64,000 bases of DNA from Maricurvus nonylphenolicus (GCF_042854845.1 NZ_AP031498.1:310001-374000), one strand, 5' to 3'. Positions 17,303-27,396 are shown, numbered from the stretch's first letter. The notes: a model not told the origin generated them from the letters alone. Translations and numbers: made by a program.

Positions 17303-19639
17303 ATGATCAAAACTGATTTTCGTCACTTGTCTTCTCGTTCATTACTGAGTGTATCCATAGCGTCTGTGGTACTCGGAATGGGTTCTTTTGGCTCGGCGGT
17401 CGCAGAAGATTTTACGCTGGAAGAGGTGGTGGTAACCGCACAAAAGCGTGCAGAAAGCTTACAAGATGTTTCTGTGTCCGTATCCGCTCTCGGTGGTGAT
17501 TTTATGCAGGATGCTGGCATCAGTGATATGAATGATGTTGCCCAACATGTTCCGGCATTAACTGTGTCAACGAACTCTAGCCCATGGAACACCAGTTTCC
17601 GTATGCGTCGTATTGGTAACGAAGGAAACATTCCTACCTTTGAGCCAGATACTGGGTTGTTTATTGATGGTGCCTTTCGTTCTCGCTCCGGCCTGGGGCT
17701 CGGCGATCTGGTAGATATCGAGCGCATAGAAGCGTTGAAAGGCCCGCAGAGTACGCTTTACGGTAAGAATGTAACGGCAGGTGTAGTGAGTGTTACCACT
17801 ACGTCTCCGACACAAGATTTTGAAGCCATGGTTGAAGGGTCGGTGGCTGAAGACTCGGCCTATAACGTTAAGGGTTTTATCAATGGCGGTTTAAGCGAAA
17901 CCGTGGCTGGTCGTTTGTCCATGTCTTATTCCGAGCGTGATCATCTAGTGGAGAATGTTGGTGCTGCCGGCGATGCTGATGATCTACAAAGTTATGCCCT
18001 TCGCGGCCAATTGATGATCGAGCCGAGTGATGTACTGAGTATTCGTTTGATTGCCGGTGCAGTACAGCGTGAATTTGATGGTCCCGTGGGCGACGTTGAA
18101 TGGGGCGCATCTGCACAGGCTATGTTCCCGGCGCTAGGTGCGCCAATTACGGATAACACGTTGGGCAACCGTAAAATTGATTACGGGCAGGGTGTCAATG
18201 AATTCGAGCAGGATTCCTATGAATTTACCGCCATTGTTGATTACGATTTAGGTTATGCCAGTCTGACATCCATCACCAGTTATGATGAATATGATGTGGT
18301 ATCGACATTGGTTGATACTGATCAGATGGGATTGGATATTATCAAGTTTAACGATACCACTGAGGGTTACTCCTACAGTCAGGAATTACGCCTGACCTCA
18401 CCCGGTGGTGAAACCGTGGATTGGATGACGGGAATATTTATTTATCATAACAATTTTACCCGTGGTGAAGGTGATGATCAGGACTTTGTGCTGGGTAGTG
18501 ATATCAACCTTTTATCGCTCGGCTTTACCGGTAACCTTGATCCTAATGCATTAGGTCAACCGGGTCAGTATGCCGATGTGTATAACGAGCAGGATACTGA
18601 TACCTACGGCGTTTTTGCTTCCGCAACCTGGAATATCTCTGATGTGATGTCGTTAACGGGTGGCTTGCGCTACAGCTACGAGAAGAAAGATGCAGAGATC
18701 AGCAATACATCTACAGCTTTGGCCTCGGGTAATATTGCTGCCTTGCCAGACGGTTTAATCGGAGCACTGGTGCCTGCGGCAGGACAGCAATGGAAACCCT
18801 CCGATAGCTGGAATGCGGTAACCGGTAATCTGACCCTGGAATATCACTGGACCGATGAAGTGATGACTTATTTAACTGCAGCACGTGGCTTTAAAGCTGG
18901 TGGTTATAACTTGGGGTGGGGTGGAACGGCTTTTGCGGACCGTCCATTTGATGAAGAGGTGGTTGAAACTCTTGAGTTGGGTTGGAAATCCCGTTTACTG
19001 GGAGATCGCCTGCAGTTAAACGGTGCGGTTTTCTACACCGAATATACCGATTTTCAATCTGCAGCTTTTAAAGGTTTGACCTTTGAAGTTAATAACGCTG
19101 AGCAGGTTAATAATATCGGTATCGAGTTTGATGGTCTGTACTTGTTAACTGAAAATATCACCGTTAACTTTGCTGCGTCTTATGTGAAGGCGGAATACGA
19201 TGAGTACACTAAAGGTTCTTGTGCCTATGGTGTGACACCGAATGGTCCGCAAGCGGCTAACGGCTTCTGTGATCTGAGCGGTGAAGACCTACCATTTGCT
19301 CCTCGCTGGAAAGCCAATGCTGGTGTTCAGTATGAAACCCAACTGTGGGATGGCGATTTTTATGCCCGCACGGATGTATCGTGGGTCGATGATCATATCC
19401 CAAGCTCTTCTTTGGATGAACGTCATGAGCAAAGTGATTACGCTATGGCAAATGTGAAGTTGGGTTGGCGCAATGCCAGTTGGGATTTCTCTATCTGGGG
19501 AAAAAATATTACCAATCAGGATTATGCCGTTCAGTACGCGCCGGATAATGTATTGGGGGCTCTTTTACAGGATGGCTCACAGCAAGTATTTATGAATACC
19601 CCGGCTGCCGCGGGTGCGACTCTGCGTTATACCTACTGA
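17303..19639 (+). CDS. TonB-dependent outer-membrane receptor
   Basis: 778 residues. Signal peptide of about 34 residues ending GSAVA, then EEVVVTAQKRAESLQDV, the start of the mature protein of this receptor class. The plug domain (about 45-160) contains DIERIEALKGPQSTLYGKN. The barrel ends in a C-terminal aromatic residue (ATLRYTY). It takes up a large or scarce ligand using TonB energy. The AQKR-type start is common in receptors from marine and sphingomonad-like degraders. No siderophore genes or evident Fur box are near. The TCACCC operator suggests it serves the acyl-CoA catabolic genes. Confidence 0.92.
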   Translation: MIKTDFRHLSSRSLLSVSIASVVLGMGSFGSAVAEDFTLEEVVVTAQKRAESLQDVSVSVSALGGDFMQDAGISDMNDVAQHVPALTVSTNSSPWNTSFRMRRIGNEGNIPTFEPDTGLFIDGAFRSRSGLGLGDLVDIERIEALKGPQSTLYGKNVTAGVVSVTTTSPTQDFEAMVEGSVAEDSAYNVKGFINGGLSETVAGRLSMSYSERDHLVENVGAAGDADDLQSYALRGQLMIEPSDVLSIRLIAGAVQREFDGPVGDVEWGASAQAMFPALGAPITDNTLGNRKIDYGQGVNEFEQDSYEFTAIVDYDLGYASLTSITSYDEYDVVSTLVDTDQMGLDIIKFNDTTEGYSYSQELRLTSPGGETVDWMTGIFIYHNNFTRGEGDDQDFVLGSDINLLSLGFTGNLDPNALGQPGQYADVYNEQDTDTYGVFASATWNISDVMSLTGGLRYSYEKKDAEISNTSTALASGNIAALPDGLIGALVPAAGQQWKPSDSWNAVTGNLTLEYHWTDEVMTYLTAARGFKAGGYNLGWGGTAFADRPFDEEVVETLELGWKSRLLGDRLQLNGAVFYTEYTDFQSAAFKGLTFEVNNAEQVNNIGIEFDGLYLLTENITVNFAASYVKAEYDEYTKGSCAYGVTPNGPQAANGFCDLSGEDLPFAPRWKANAGVQYETQLWDGDFYARTDVSWVDDHIPSSSLDERHEQSDYAMANVKLGWRNASWDFSIWGKNITNQDYAVQYAPDNVLGALLQDGSQQVFMNTPAAAGATLRYTY

Positions 19640-19680
19640 TGCTCGATCTCTCTCGTTGAAGCTCAGCTTTTGCCGAGGTT

Positions 19681-19712
19681 AGCCCCGATCAGAAATGGTC
19701 GGGGCTTTTTTG
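19681..19712 (+). terminator. Rho-independent terminator of the TonB receptor gene
   Basis: AGCCCCGA (19681-19688) pairs with TCGGGGCT (19699-19706), followed by six T. It is 41 nt after the stop. Confidence 0.85.
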
Positions 19713-19887
19713 TGTGCGCGTGAGAATATAGCTAGGTTGAGTAAGTGGTTACTTAGGTGGCAGACGACTATATTCATGGAATCAACTTGGAACCTTTAAT
19801 GGCTGTAGCAACTCTATGGTAGAGTTGTATCATAAATAGCTTCTTTGGGTGTTTATCAAGTCAAAATCAGGGAATTGAAACTGGATC

Positions 19888-20550
19888 ATGAGTCATACAC
19901 TAGATCATCAAGCGCTTTCAATGGCCTGCCCATCCTGTGATTTGATCTATGATATGTCGGGCCTCAAGGATGGTGATCGCGCAAATTGTCATCGCTGTGG
20001 CCATCGATTAACTACTTATCGGGCTGATGAGCTGCATCGAGTCATTGCCTATGGCAGTTCGGCCTTAATTATGCTTCTGCTCTCATGCAGCTTCCCCTTT
20101 TTATCTTTCAAAGCCAGTGGCCTGGAAAGTGTTATTACCTTGCCGCAGACGGTATATAAGCTGTGGTTGAATAATATGCCAGATCTGGCTGTGCTGGTGG
20201 GCGCATTTATTTTGGGGGTGCCTGCATTGGTGTTGGGCATGATGATCTGGATGGCTGTGCATCTAATCAGAAAGCAGCCGCATCCCTGGTTGCCTCTGGT
20301 GGGGAGAATAGTCTTTACCCTGCAGGCCTGGTCGATGGTGGAAGTATTTTTTATCGGGGTGTTAGTCAGCTTGGTGAAAATAGCCAAGATGGCGACGGTT
20401 GTTATGGGCGTGTCCTTTTGGTCCTATGGCGCATTTTTTATCCTCTTTACGATGACCTTGGCAACCCTTGATCGTTACCAGTGCTGGCGAAGAATTGATG
20501 CGTTGGAGTCTAGCGATGTAAAACATGAGGTGAAAGATGCAGACCGATAG
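19888..20550 (+). CDS. pqiA: Paraquat-inducible protein A, first half (PqiA domain)
   Basis: 220 residues. Zinc-ribbon cysteines at 14, 17, 34 and 37, then four hydrophobic helices. It corresponds to one of the two halves of E. coli PqiA/YebS, which there form one chain of about 420 residues. PqiA is the inner-membrane partner of the MCE protein PqiB and takes part in lipid movement between membranes. Overlaps the next gene by 14 nt, so the two halves are probably made together. Confidence 0.85.
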   Translation: MSHTLDHQALSMACPSCDLIYDMSGLKDGDRANCHRCGHRLTTYRADELHRVIAYGSSALIMLLLSCSFPFLSFKASGLESVITLPQTVYKLWLNNMPDLAVLVGAFILGVPALVLGMMIWMAVHLIRKQPHPWLPLVGRIVFTLQAWSMVEVFFIGVLVSLVKIAKMATVVMGVSFWSYGAFFILFTMTLATLDRYQCWRRIDALESSDVKHEVKDADR

Positions 20551-21193
20551 CTGGCGTCAGACCGCGGCCTACAAGAATCTGGTATCTTGTCATGTATGCT
20601 TCAAATTGGCAGATAAGCAACTACACCATTGCCCTCGCTGTGGTGCCGCCATGCACTTACGTAAAAATAACAGTGTTGAGCGAACCATGGCACTCTTGAT
20701 TACCGCGTGTATTCTTTATATTCCGGCGAATGTTTTACCGATTATGATCACCGATCAATTGGGGCAGTCTGAGGAAAGTACCATTATTGGCGGCGTCGTA
20801 TTGCTCATTCAATTGGGTTCGATTCCCATTGCCGCAGTCATTTTTATTGCTAGCGTGATGGTGCCTTTGGGTAAGCTCATCATGTTGTTTTATTTGTGTT
20901 GGAGTCTAAAACGCGGCGTGCCGGGTACAGAGCGACAGCGCACAGTGTTCTACCGGGTCACAGAGTTGATGGGGAAGTGGTCGATGATTGATGTTTTTGT
21001 GGTAGCTATCCTCGTGGCCTTGGTTCATTTAGGTGGTTTGCTGGTTATTCGTCCGGGAATCGCTGCTATGGCATTTGCGGGGGTCGTTATAGTCACCATG
21101 ATTGCGGCTGAGTGTTTTGACCCTCGCTTAATGTGGGATCAATCAAATAATGATAAGGATAAAGACGATTCAATGGCTGGAGAGCGCGCGTGA
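20537..21193 (+). CDS. pqiA: Paraquat-inducible protein A, second half (PqiA domain)
   Basis: 218 residues. Cysteines at 18, 21, 32 and 35 form the second zinc ribbon, followed by four membrane helices (YIPANVLPIMITDQLG is typical of the family). Together with the preceding gene it makes up the full PqiA. Overlaps the preceding gene by 14 nt and pqiB by 4 nt, showing a tightly coupled operon. Confidence 0.85.
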   Translation: MQTDSWRQTAAYKNLVSCHVCFKLADKQLHHCPRCGAAMHLRKNNSVERTMALLITACILYIPANVLPIMITDQLGQSEESTIIGGVVLLIQLGSIPIAAVIFIASVMVPLGKLIMLFYLCWSLKRGVPGTERQRTVFYRVTELMGKWSMIDVFVVAILVALVHLGGLLVIRPGIAAMAFAGVVIVTMIAAECFDPRLMWDQSNNDKDKDDSMAGERA

Positions 21194-22806
21194 CGGAAGC
21201 AGGATTGACACCGGAGACATCTCAAGGGCGAAAATTCTCATCGATCTGGATAATCCCTTTGGTGTCGTTGATCGCCGGTGCCTGGATGGTGGTACATACT
21301 ATCCTCAGCCAGGGGCCTACTATCACAATCAGTTTTGAGACTGCCGAGGGCTTGGAGGCGGGAAAAACCAAAGTCAAAATACTCAATGTTGATGTGGGGT
21401 TGGTGGAAAGCGTACGCCTTCGCTCTCCGGGCAAAGGTGTAGTGGCTACCGTTAAACTTGAAAAAGAAGCAGAAGATTTGTTGGGTAAAGACACTCGTTT
21501 TTGGGTGGTAAGAGCGCGTATCGGTGCGCAGGGGATCCAAGGGCTCAGTACGATTTTGTCCGGCGGTTATATTGAGTTATCTCCTGGTAATGGCACGGAA
21601 AAAGTCCGCGAGTTTATTGGTCTGGAGGAACCACCGTTAACACCCGTTGATGCACCGGGGATGCGATTACAGCTCTACGCTGCGCAAGCGGGTGCAGTCA
21701 GTGTCGGTGACAGTGTTCTTTATCGAGGCTATGAGGTGGGGCGGGTTGAGGCGATGGAGTTTAATGTTGACAATAATCGCGCTGAATACAATGTTTTTAT
21801 CGATGCGCCTTTCCATAAGTTAGTCAAGAGTTCCACCCGATTCTGGAATGCCAGCGGCGTTTCTTTGGTGGCGTCTGCGCAAGGCTTGGAGCTCAATATG
21901 GGATCATTGGAAACGGTCTTGCGTGGTGGGATTACCTTTGACGCGATTCCAGGATTGCCGTTAGGGGAAACCATTAATGTGGATGAACCGCTGAAATTGT
22001 ATGACAGTTACGATGATGTGTTGGAAAACCCTTATCGTTATGGTCGCTATTACGTAGTGAAGTTTTCCCAATCTTTGCGGGGCTTGGAATCGGGTGCTCC
22101 GGTTGAGTATCGTGGAATAGAAGTAGGCCGCGTTGTCCGCATTTTGCTTAAAGAACTGACCCGTGAAGGCATGATGGGCATGGGGCAGGATATTCCAGTA
22201 TTAATTTATCTGGAACCTGGGCGTATGGGAGTGCCCGATGTGTCGGCGGCGACAGATGCCTTGACTAAAACCATTGAGGTTGGTGTACAGAATGGTTTAA
22301 GAGCCACCTTGGAAACGGGCAACTTGTTAACCGGCAAGCAGTTAGTGACGTTAAATTACTATCCAGAAGAGGATGTTGCCAGTTTAAGCGAATTTAATGA
22401 ATACGCCGTCATTCCAACCGTGCAAACCGGAGTTGATCGTCTGGAACAACAGATTAGAAGCTTTCTGGATAAGCTGAATGCCTTGCCCTTGGAGGCAACG
22501 GTAGCCAGTGCCAATGATGTCATTGGCCAGCTTAATACGACACTGAGTTCTGTGAACAGTTTATTGGAGCATCGGCAAACACAAGCTCTGCCTGAAAATC
22601 TCACTGCCACGATAAACGAATTTCGAGAAGTGCTCGATGGGTTTTCACAGGATTCGAATCTTTATCAAAATCTGGGTTACTCAGTTAACGAATTGAATCG
22701 AACGCTGGAAAATCTGGACGAGCTTAGTCGCCGACTGGCAGACAACCCCAATTCATTAATATTCTCAGGGTCGCATAAAGCGGATCCGAAACCGGAGGCT
22801 CCCTAA
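21190..22806 (+). CDS. pqiB: PqiB, MCE-family intermembrane lipid transport protein
   Basis: 538 residues, near E. coli PqiB (about 546). One N-terminal membrane helix (about residues 15-37, SSIWIIPLVSLIAGAWMVV) anchors it in the inner membrane. Three MCE repeats follow, each with a TISFETAEGLEAGKTKVK- or GDSVLYRGYEVGRV-like core (about residues 45-135, 160-270 and 285-400). The C-terminal 120 residues are coiled-coil, as in the needle of PqiB. It would bridge the periplasm for lipid transfer. Part of pqiA-pqiA-pqiB-pqiC. Confidence 0.92.
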   Translation: MTEAGLTPETSQGRKFSSIWIIPLVSLIAGAWMVVHTILSQGPTITISFETAEGLEAGKTKVKILNVDVGLVESVRLRSPGKGVVATVKLEKEAEDLLGKDTRFWVVRARIGAQGIQGLSTILSGGYIELSPGNGTEKVREFIGLEEPPLTPVDAPGMRLQLYAAQAGAVSVGDSVLYRGYEVGRVEAMEFNVDNNRAEYNVFIDAPFHKLVKSSTRFWNASGVSLVASAQGLELNMGSLETVLRGGITFDAIPGLPLGETINVDEPLKLYDSYDDVLENPYRYGRYYVVKFSQSLRGLESGAPVEYRGIEVGRVVRILLKELTREGMMGMGQDIPVLIYLEPGRMGVPDVSAATDALTKTIEVGVQNGLRATLETGNLLTGKQLVTLNYYPEEDVASLSEFNEYAVIPTVQTGVDRLEQQIRSFLDKLNALPLEATVASANDVIGQLNTTLSSVNSLLEHRQTQALPENLTATINEFREVLDGFSQDSNLYQNLGYSVNELNRTLENLDELSRRLADNPNSLIFSGSHKADPKPEAP

Positions 22807-23360
22807 TGCGACTGTGCCTGATGTTAGGTTTTTTACAGCTGGTCGGCTGTTCAGCTACTGAACCTGAGAGAAACTACTATCTTTTGCGGCACGCACAATT
22901 GGCCAGTGTTGATGATCCCGTACCTGCACAGATAGGTATTGGCCAATTAACGGTTGCCAGTTATATAGATGGTTCGGGGTTGGTGTTGGAGGTAATGCCT
23001 GGTGAGATCCATCACGCCCGATACCATCAGTGGGCTGAACCTTTGCGGGAAAGTTTACGTGGCTATCTGGCTGAAAGCCTTGCTGCGGTGAGTGGTAAGA
23101 AAGTCAGTTCCGAGGCGTCAAGTTCCGCCGTTTGGCTGCAACGTATTGATATTCGTATTTCTGAGCTGCACGGTGACCATCTAGGCCACGCAAAATTAGT
23201 TGCCTACTGGCGTGTTACCGACATAAAGAAAAACAAGGTTACGGTTGAGGAGGAGTTTAATTCTCGCTTGCCCCTGGCTAATGACGGTTACGGAGCATTA
23301 GTGTTGGCGCAAAAACAACTTTTGGATCAGCTGGCTGATCATATTGCGAAAACGCTATAA
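22806..23360 (+). CDS. pqiC: PqiC-type outer-membrane lipoprotein (ABC-type lipoprotein, DUF330)
   Basis: 184 residues. Lipobox LVGC with Cys15 after a short signal. The body fits the PqiC/YmbA family (RNYYLLRHAQ near the mature start; RIDIRISELHG later). PqiC docks the PqiB needle at the outer membrane. Its ATG overlaps the pqiB stop by one base. Confidence 0.83.
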   Translation: MRLCLMLGFLQLVGCSATEPERNYYLLRHAQLASVDDPVPAQIGIGQLTVASYIDGSGLVLEVMPGEIHHARYHQWAEPLRESLRGYLAESLAAVSGKKVSSEASSSAVWLQRIDIRISELHGDHLGHAKLVAYWRVTDIKKNKVTVEEEFNSRLPLANDGYGALVLAQKQLLDQLADHIAKTL

Positions 23361-23368
23361 ACGTGAAT

Positions 23369-23390
23369 AAAAAAGGGAGCCGAAGCTCCC
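23369..23390 (-). terminator. Terminator of the acyl-CoA operon
   Basis: On the minus strand GGGAGC-TTCG-GCTCCC (23390-23375) with a stable TTCG loop is followed by T6. It ends the thiolase operon 22 nt past its stop. Confidence 0.85.
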
Positions 23391-23411
23391 AGCAGAGACC
23401 TAAGAAACCGA

Positions 23412-24611
23412 TTAAGACATTTTTTGAAGAATGTTGACGAAGCCGGCACTGCCCAGGCCGCCATTGTGCTGAAGTGCCGTGCGTGCGCCTTCTACTTGAC
23501 GCTGTTCAGCTTGACCATTGTCACGCAGGTGCCATACCAGTTCGGTAATTTGTGAAAGTCCGGTCGCGCCTAAAGGGTGGCCTTTGGCCAACAGACCGCC
23601 TGATGGGCAGACAACCACTTGGCCACCGTAGGTGTTTTGGCCTTCCAGAATGAACTTTTCCATATCGACATCTTCACACAGACCAAGAGCTGAATAGGTC
23701 AGGATTTCATTGCTGGTAAAACAGTCATGTAATTCGATGACGTCGATGTCATGCGGACTTACACCGGCTTCTTCATAGGCCTGGTTAGCCGCATCGCGAC
23801 TTAAGGCGCGGAACATAATGTCGAGCGGGTCAGATTCAAAGTATTCGGCTTTATCGCTACAGTTGCCCTGGCCAATCACCTGTACGCTGTAATCCAGGTT
23901 GTGTTTTTTGGCGAAGCTTTCCGTGCACACAATAACGGCAGCAGCGCCACAACTGGGTGGGCAGGCGTAGAGTTTGCGCAGGCCTCGAAATACCGGGTCG
24001 CCAGCAAGAATCTGCTCTGTGGTTAAAGGATCACGGAAGATCGCATAGGGATTAAACTCCGCATGGCGGTGTGCTTTCTTTGTGATTTCGGCCAGTACAG
24101 TATCATCAATACCATACACTTCCTTGGTCAGATCAACCTGGCAACCAAACAGTTGTACCGCCGGTGGCAGTTTACGCTCGGCCTCACTTAAACCCACGAG
24201 ATCGGCGGCGGCTTTATTGTGACGCTCAATAGGGCCCGGGCGATCCGGGAATACCATATCGATAGCGCCTGGTTGCATCTGCTCAAAACCAACGGCCAGT
24301 GCGCATTCGTGAATACCGTGTTTAATAGCTTGGGTGGCGAGAGAAAATGCAGTGGAGCCGCTGGCACAATTGTTATTGACATTAACCACGGGAATGCCGG
24401 TAATGCCTACACGATACAGGGCGGCCTGGCCCGCGCAACTGTCACCATACACATAACTGGCGTAAGCGGATTGAATATCACTGTATTCAAGGCCGCAGTC
24501 TTTCAGTGCGCTGCGAATTGCACGCTCACCCATCACGTCATAGGTGTCACTCTGCCCGGGCTTTTTAAACGGGATCATACCAACGCCGGCAATTACGATT
24601 TTTTCTGTCAT
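23412..24611 (-). CDS. SCP2-type thiolase / lipid-transfer protein
   Basis: 399 residues. Active-site Cys in NNNCASGSTAF (about residue 82), IELHDCFTSNE and GGLLAKGHPLGATG with the second active-site His. The HDCFT pattern and overall length mark the SCPx-like thiolase group rather than FadA. Such enzymes cleave branched or sterol side-chain 3-ketoacyl-CoAs. Last gene of the operon, one base after the synthetase stop. Confidence 0.87.
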   Translation of the reverse strand: MTEKIVIAGVGMIPFKKPGQSDTYDVMGERAIRSALKDCGLEYSDIQSAYASYVYGDSCAGQAALYRVGITGIPVVNVNNNCASGSTAFSLATQAIKHGIHECALAVGFEQMQPGAIDMVFPDRPGPIERHNKAAADLVGLSEAERKLPPAVQLFGCQVDLTKEVYGIDDTVLAEITKKAHRHAEFNPYAIFRDPLTTEQILAGDPVFRGLRKLYACPPSCGAAAVIVCTESFAKKHNLDYSVQVIGQGNCSDKAEYFESDPLDIMFRALSRDAANQAYEEAGVSPHDIDVIELHDCFTSNEILTYSALGLCEDVDMEKFILEGQNTYGGQVVVCPSGGLLAKGHPLGATGLSQITELVWHLRDNGQAEQRQVEGARTALQHNGGLGSAGFVNILQKMS

Positions 24612-24612
24612 C

Positions 24613-26166
24613 TTAATTTACCGCCCGATCACGACCTTCCCAGTACTTCTTGCGAAGTTCAGTTTTTAACACCTTGCCCACCGGGCTACGCGGTAGATCG
24701 TCGATAAAATCAACCGACTTGGGTGCTTTAACACTGTCTAATAAGGCTTTGGTATGAGTGATAATTTCTTCTTCAGTGGCGTGTATCCCGGGTTTTAATT
24801 GGATAACGGCTTTCACTGCCTCACCCCACTTTTCATCGGGTACACCGACGACAGCGCAATCTTGCACGGCCGTGTGTTGGGTAATCGCTTGCTCAATTTC
24901 ATTGGGGAAGACGTTAAAGCCACCGGTAATAATCATGTCTTTCTTGCGGTCAACAATTTTAACAAAACCTTCGCTGTCCATCACACCGATATCGCCAGTG
25001 TGGTGCCAGCCAAATTCACGCACTTCGGCGGTGGCTTCTGGATTGTTGAAGTAACCCGGCGTTACCAGTTCACCTTTAACGCAAATTTCACCACGTTCAC
25101 CGCGTGGTACTTCAGTGCCGTTGTCATCGAGAATAGCTACCTGATTGAATGCGGCAGGACGACCAATGCTGGCCAGTCGAGATTCAATAATGTTGCCGTC
25201 TTTATCCAGATAGTCCCAAGGTGCTTTTACGGTGATTGATGCAGGCGCTTCGGTTTGACCAAAGGCTTCAGTCATTACCGGGCCGAAGACATCAATCGCT
25301 TCTTTGAGTTTTTCCAAAGACGTTGGCGCTGCACCGATAAAGATATGCTGCAGTGAAGAATGATCGTAATCACGCACATTGGGCAGTGCCAGCATCATAT
25401 AAAGCACAGTCGGTGGTACGAAGTAATGGGTGATGCCGTATTCCTGTACCGCTTTAAGAATGCCTTCAGGGTCAGCTTTGGCCATCATGTAGTTAGTTCC
25501 ACCACGGGCAAAGTGGGCACAGCCGATAATGCCGGCACTGTGAGTCATGGGGGCAACGACAAGGTGACGGGAATCATCATGGTACTTAAAGGCCGACCAG
25601 TAGTTGGCATACATGGTTTCGATATTTTTGTGGGTGATCATGACACCTTTAGGCTTACCGGTGGTGCCGCCGGTAGGGAAGAGTGCAAAAATATCGTTGG
25701 GGTTTTCTGTCGTTGCTGGAAACGTCATATGATAATCGGCGATCCAGCTACTTAAGGCTTGTGCTGCGCCCTGATCACTGTCTAGGCAAATTAAAGCTTT
25801 GATGCCGCTAACCTGTGATTGAATTGCTTGGGCTTCTTTCTCAAAGTAGCTGTGATAGAAAAGTACTTCACCTTCAAAGCGATCCAGCAGATCGATATTG
25901 GCTTCGACGGAGTTGCGAGGGTTGATGGGCAGCCAGATTGCTTCGGCGCGCATCAAACCAAGTAGTGCTAAAAATGCAGCGTTGCTGTTAGGAGCGAGAA
26001 TGCCTATATTGGTTCCTTTGCCAAAACCGTGACCACGGATTGCCGAGGCAATGTGGTGGCTTTCCTGTTGGGCTTGTTGGTAGGTATATTCTGAGCCCGG
26101 TTCTACAAAAGCCAGGTTGTTCGGATAAAGGTTGGCACCTTTATCAAAGAAATCAATAACGCGCAT
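24613..26166 (-). CDS. Acyl-CoA synthetase (class I adenylate-forming)
   Basis: 517 residues. P-loop-like A3 motif FPTGGTTGKPKGVM, A5 EAFGQTEAP, A7 GWHHTGDIG, A8 RKKDMIITGGFNVFPNEIE, and the catalytic Lys of A10 in PRSPVGKVLK. It activates a carboxylic acid as CoA thioester. It resembles FadD3/medium-chain-type synthetases. Between the saccharopine-dehydrogenase-like gene and the thiolase gene, so it probably primes the substrate of this operon. Confidence 0.88.
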   Translation of the reverse strand: MRVIDFFDKGANLYPNNLAFVEPGSEYTYQQAQQESHHIASAIRGHGFGKGTNIGILAPNSNAAFLALLGLMRAEAIWLPINPRNSVEANIDLLDRFEGEVLFYHSYFEKEAQAIQSQVSGIKALICLDSDQGAAQALSSWIADYHMTFPATTENPNDIFALFPTGGTTGKPKGVMITHKNIETMYANYWSAFKYHDDSRHLVVAPMTHSAGIIGCAHFARGGTNYMMAKADPEGILKAVQEYGITHYFVPPTVLYMMLALPNVRDYDHSSLQHIFIGAAPTSLEKLKEAIDVFGPVMTEAFGQTEAPASITVKAPWDYLDKDGNIIESRLASIGRPAAFNQVAILDDNGTEVPRGERGEICVKGELVTPGYFNNPEATAEVREFGWHHTGDIGVMDSEGFVKIVDRKKDMIITGGFNVFPNEIEQAITQHTAVQDCAVVGVPDEKWGEAVKAVIQLKPGIHATEEEIITHTKALLDSVKAPKSVDFIDDLPRSPVGKVLKTELRKKYWEGRDRAVN

Positions 26167-26289
26167 GGATCGCTCCTCGATACAGCCAATAACTGCCCCG
26201 ATGGGCAGCTATGAAATGGTCAAATAGTGCTCCCCTGACCGATGGAAAATTGTTGTCGGCCTGGGGAGTTTTGGTCAGATAAAAATGGC

Positions 26290-27396
26290 TTAGTAAACTT
26301 CAACGTCTACCGGGAAGAAGTTTTTCAGTGCACCTAATAAGTAACGGTAACCAAAGGCTTGGCCAGGAGAGCAGAATCCGACATTATCTGGGCCACCGTT
26401 AAGCAGCTTGTGGGCGGCTGCAGCTTGAATTGCACCGGTTTGCAGGTAGCCAGGGCCACTGCGGATTACACAGGTACGGCTGCCGCTGGTACCACGACCT
26501 ACGGCAAAATCGATACAACGATGCTGCAGCATATTTTCGCGAGGAGGCATGCCCGGTTGCATATCATCACCAATTTTACTCAGTGCGGCGATTTGCTCGT
26601 CCATGGGCAGCTGCTTAATTTCGGCCTCGTAGTGCGCTTGTAGTTGCAAGATGCTTTCAAACATGGGGCGGTTAGTGAACGCAGTTAGCTGGCGTACACT
26701 TTTAACGCGTGGGTCATCTTTAAACCAGATTGGCAGTGAACCACCACCCCATGGATGGGCCAGTTGACTGATGGCGTGGCCAGGTACAGTGATTTCATAG
26801 CCTTTGGCTTTTGGCCATGGCTTCAGCTCGTCGTTCTCCAGGTACAGGTTGTCGTTAATAAACATGCCGAAGATACTCTGGGTAGACGCATAGGTCGGTA
26901 CGCCAGATGCCAGCAGTGCTGCTTCAATGCTGTCGATACCTTCTTGCTCCAAAACGATTTGTGCTGCAATTTCTTTGGTGGCATACATGTAAGCAGTACT
27001 GGGTACCAGTGCCAGACCGGCTTGTTTGAATTGCTCGTCATATTTTTCTTTGGCAGCGGCTACAAACGGTTGCTCGCCTGTGGTGTCAATATAGTGAACG
27101 CCGGCTTTGAGTGCTGCTTCTACAGCTGTTTCACCGAACTTGATGAAAGGACCTACGGTGTTACAGAAAACCTGACTGCCATGTAACAGTTCAGCCAGTT
27201 CATCAACGGTGTGATTGACAGTCGCAATTTCGTAATCAGCTGTTTCTATGCCAGGTACTTTTGCCATGGCTTCTTCGATTTTTTCGCGGCTGCGACCGGC
27301 CGCAATAAATGGAATTTCGTATTCACGCAGGTATTCAGCAATAAGACGACCTGTGTAACCACTTGCACCATAAATAACAACGGGTTTCTTGCTCAT
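26290..27396 (-). CDS. Saccharopine dehydrogenase-like oxidoreductase (DUF5938-type)
   Basis: 368 residues. N-terminal Rossmann fold VVIYGASGYTGRLIAEYL, followed by AAGRSREKIEEA. The GASGYTGRL motif is shared by saccharopine-dehydrogenase-like proteins and trans-acting enoyl reductases. Other blocks are VFCNTVGPFIKFGE and HYIDTTGEQPF. In an acyl-CoA operon it most likely reduces or oxidises an acyl intermediate and not lysine. The function is open. Confidence 0.75.
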   Translation of the reverse strand: MSKKPVVIYGASGYTGRLIAEYLREYEIPFIAAGRSREKIEEAMAKVPGIETADYEIATVNHTVDELAELLHGSQVFCNTVGPFIKFGETAVEAALKAGVHYIDTTGEQPFVAAAKEKYDEQFKQAGLALVPSTAYMYATKEIAAQIVLEQEGIDSIEAALLASGVPTYASTQSIFGMFINDNLYLENDELKPWPKAKGYEITVPGHAISQLAHPWGGGSLPIWFKDDPRVKSVRQLTAFTNRPMFESILQLQAHYEAEIKQLPMDEQIAALSKIGDDMQPGMPPRENMLQHRCIDFAVGRGTSGSRTCVIRSGPGYLQTGAIQAAAAHKLLNGGPDNVGFCSPGQAFGYRYLLGALKNFFPVDVEVY

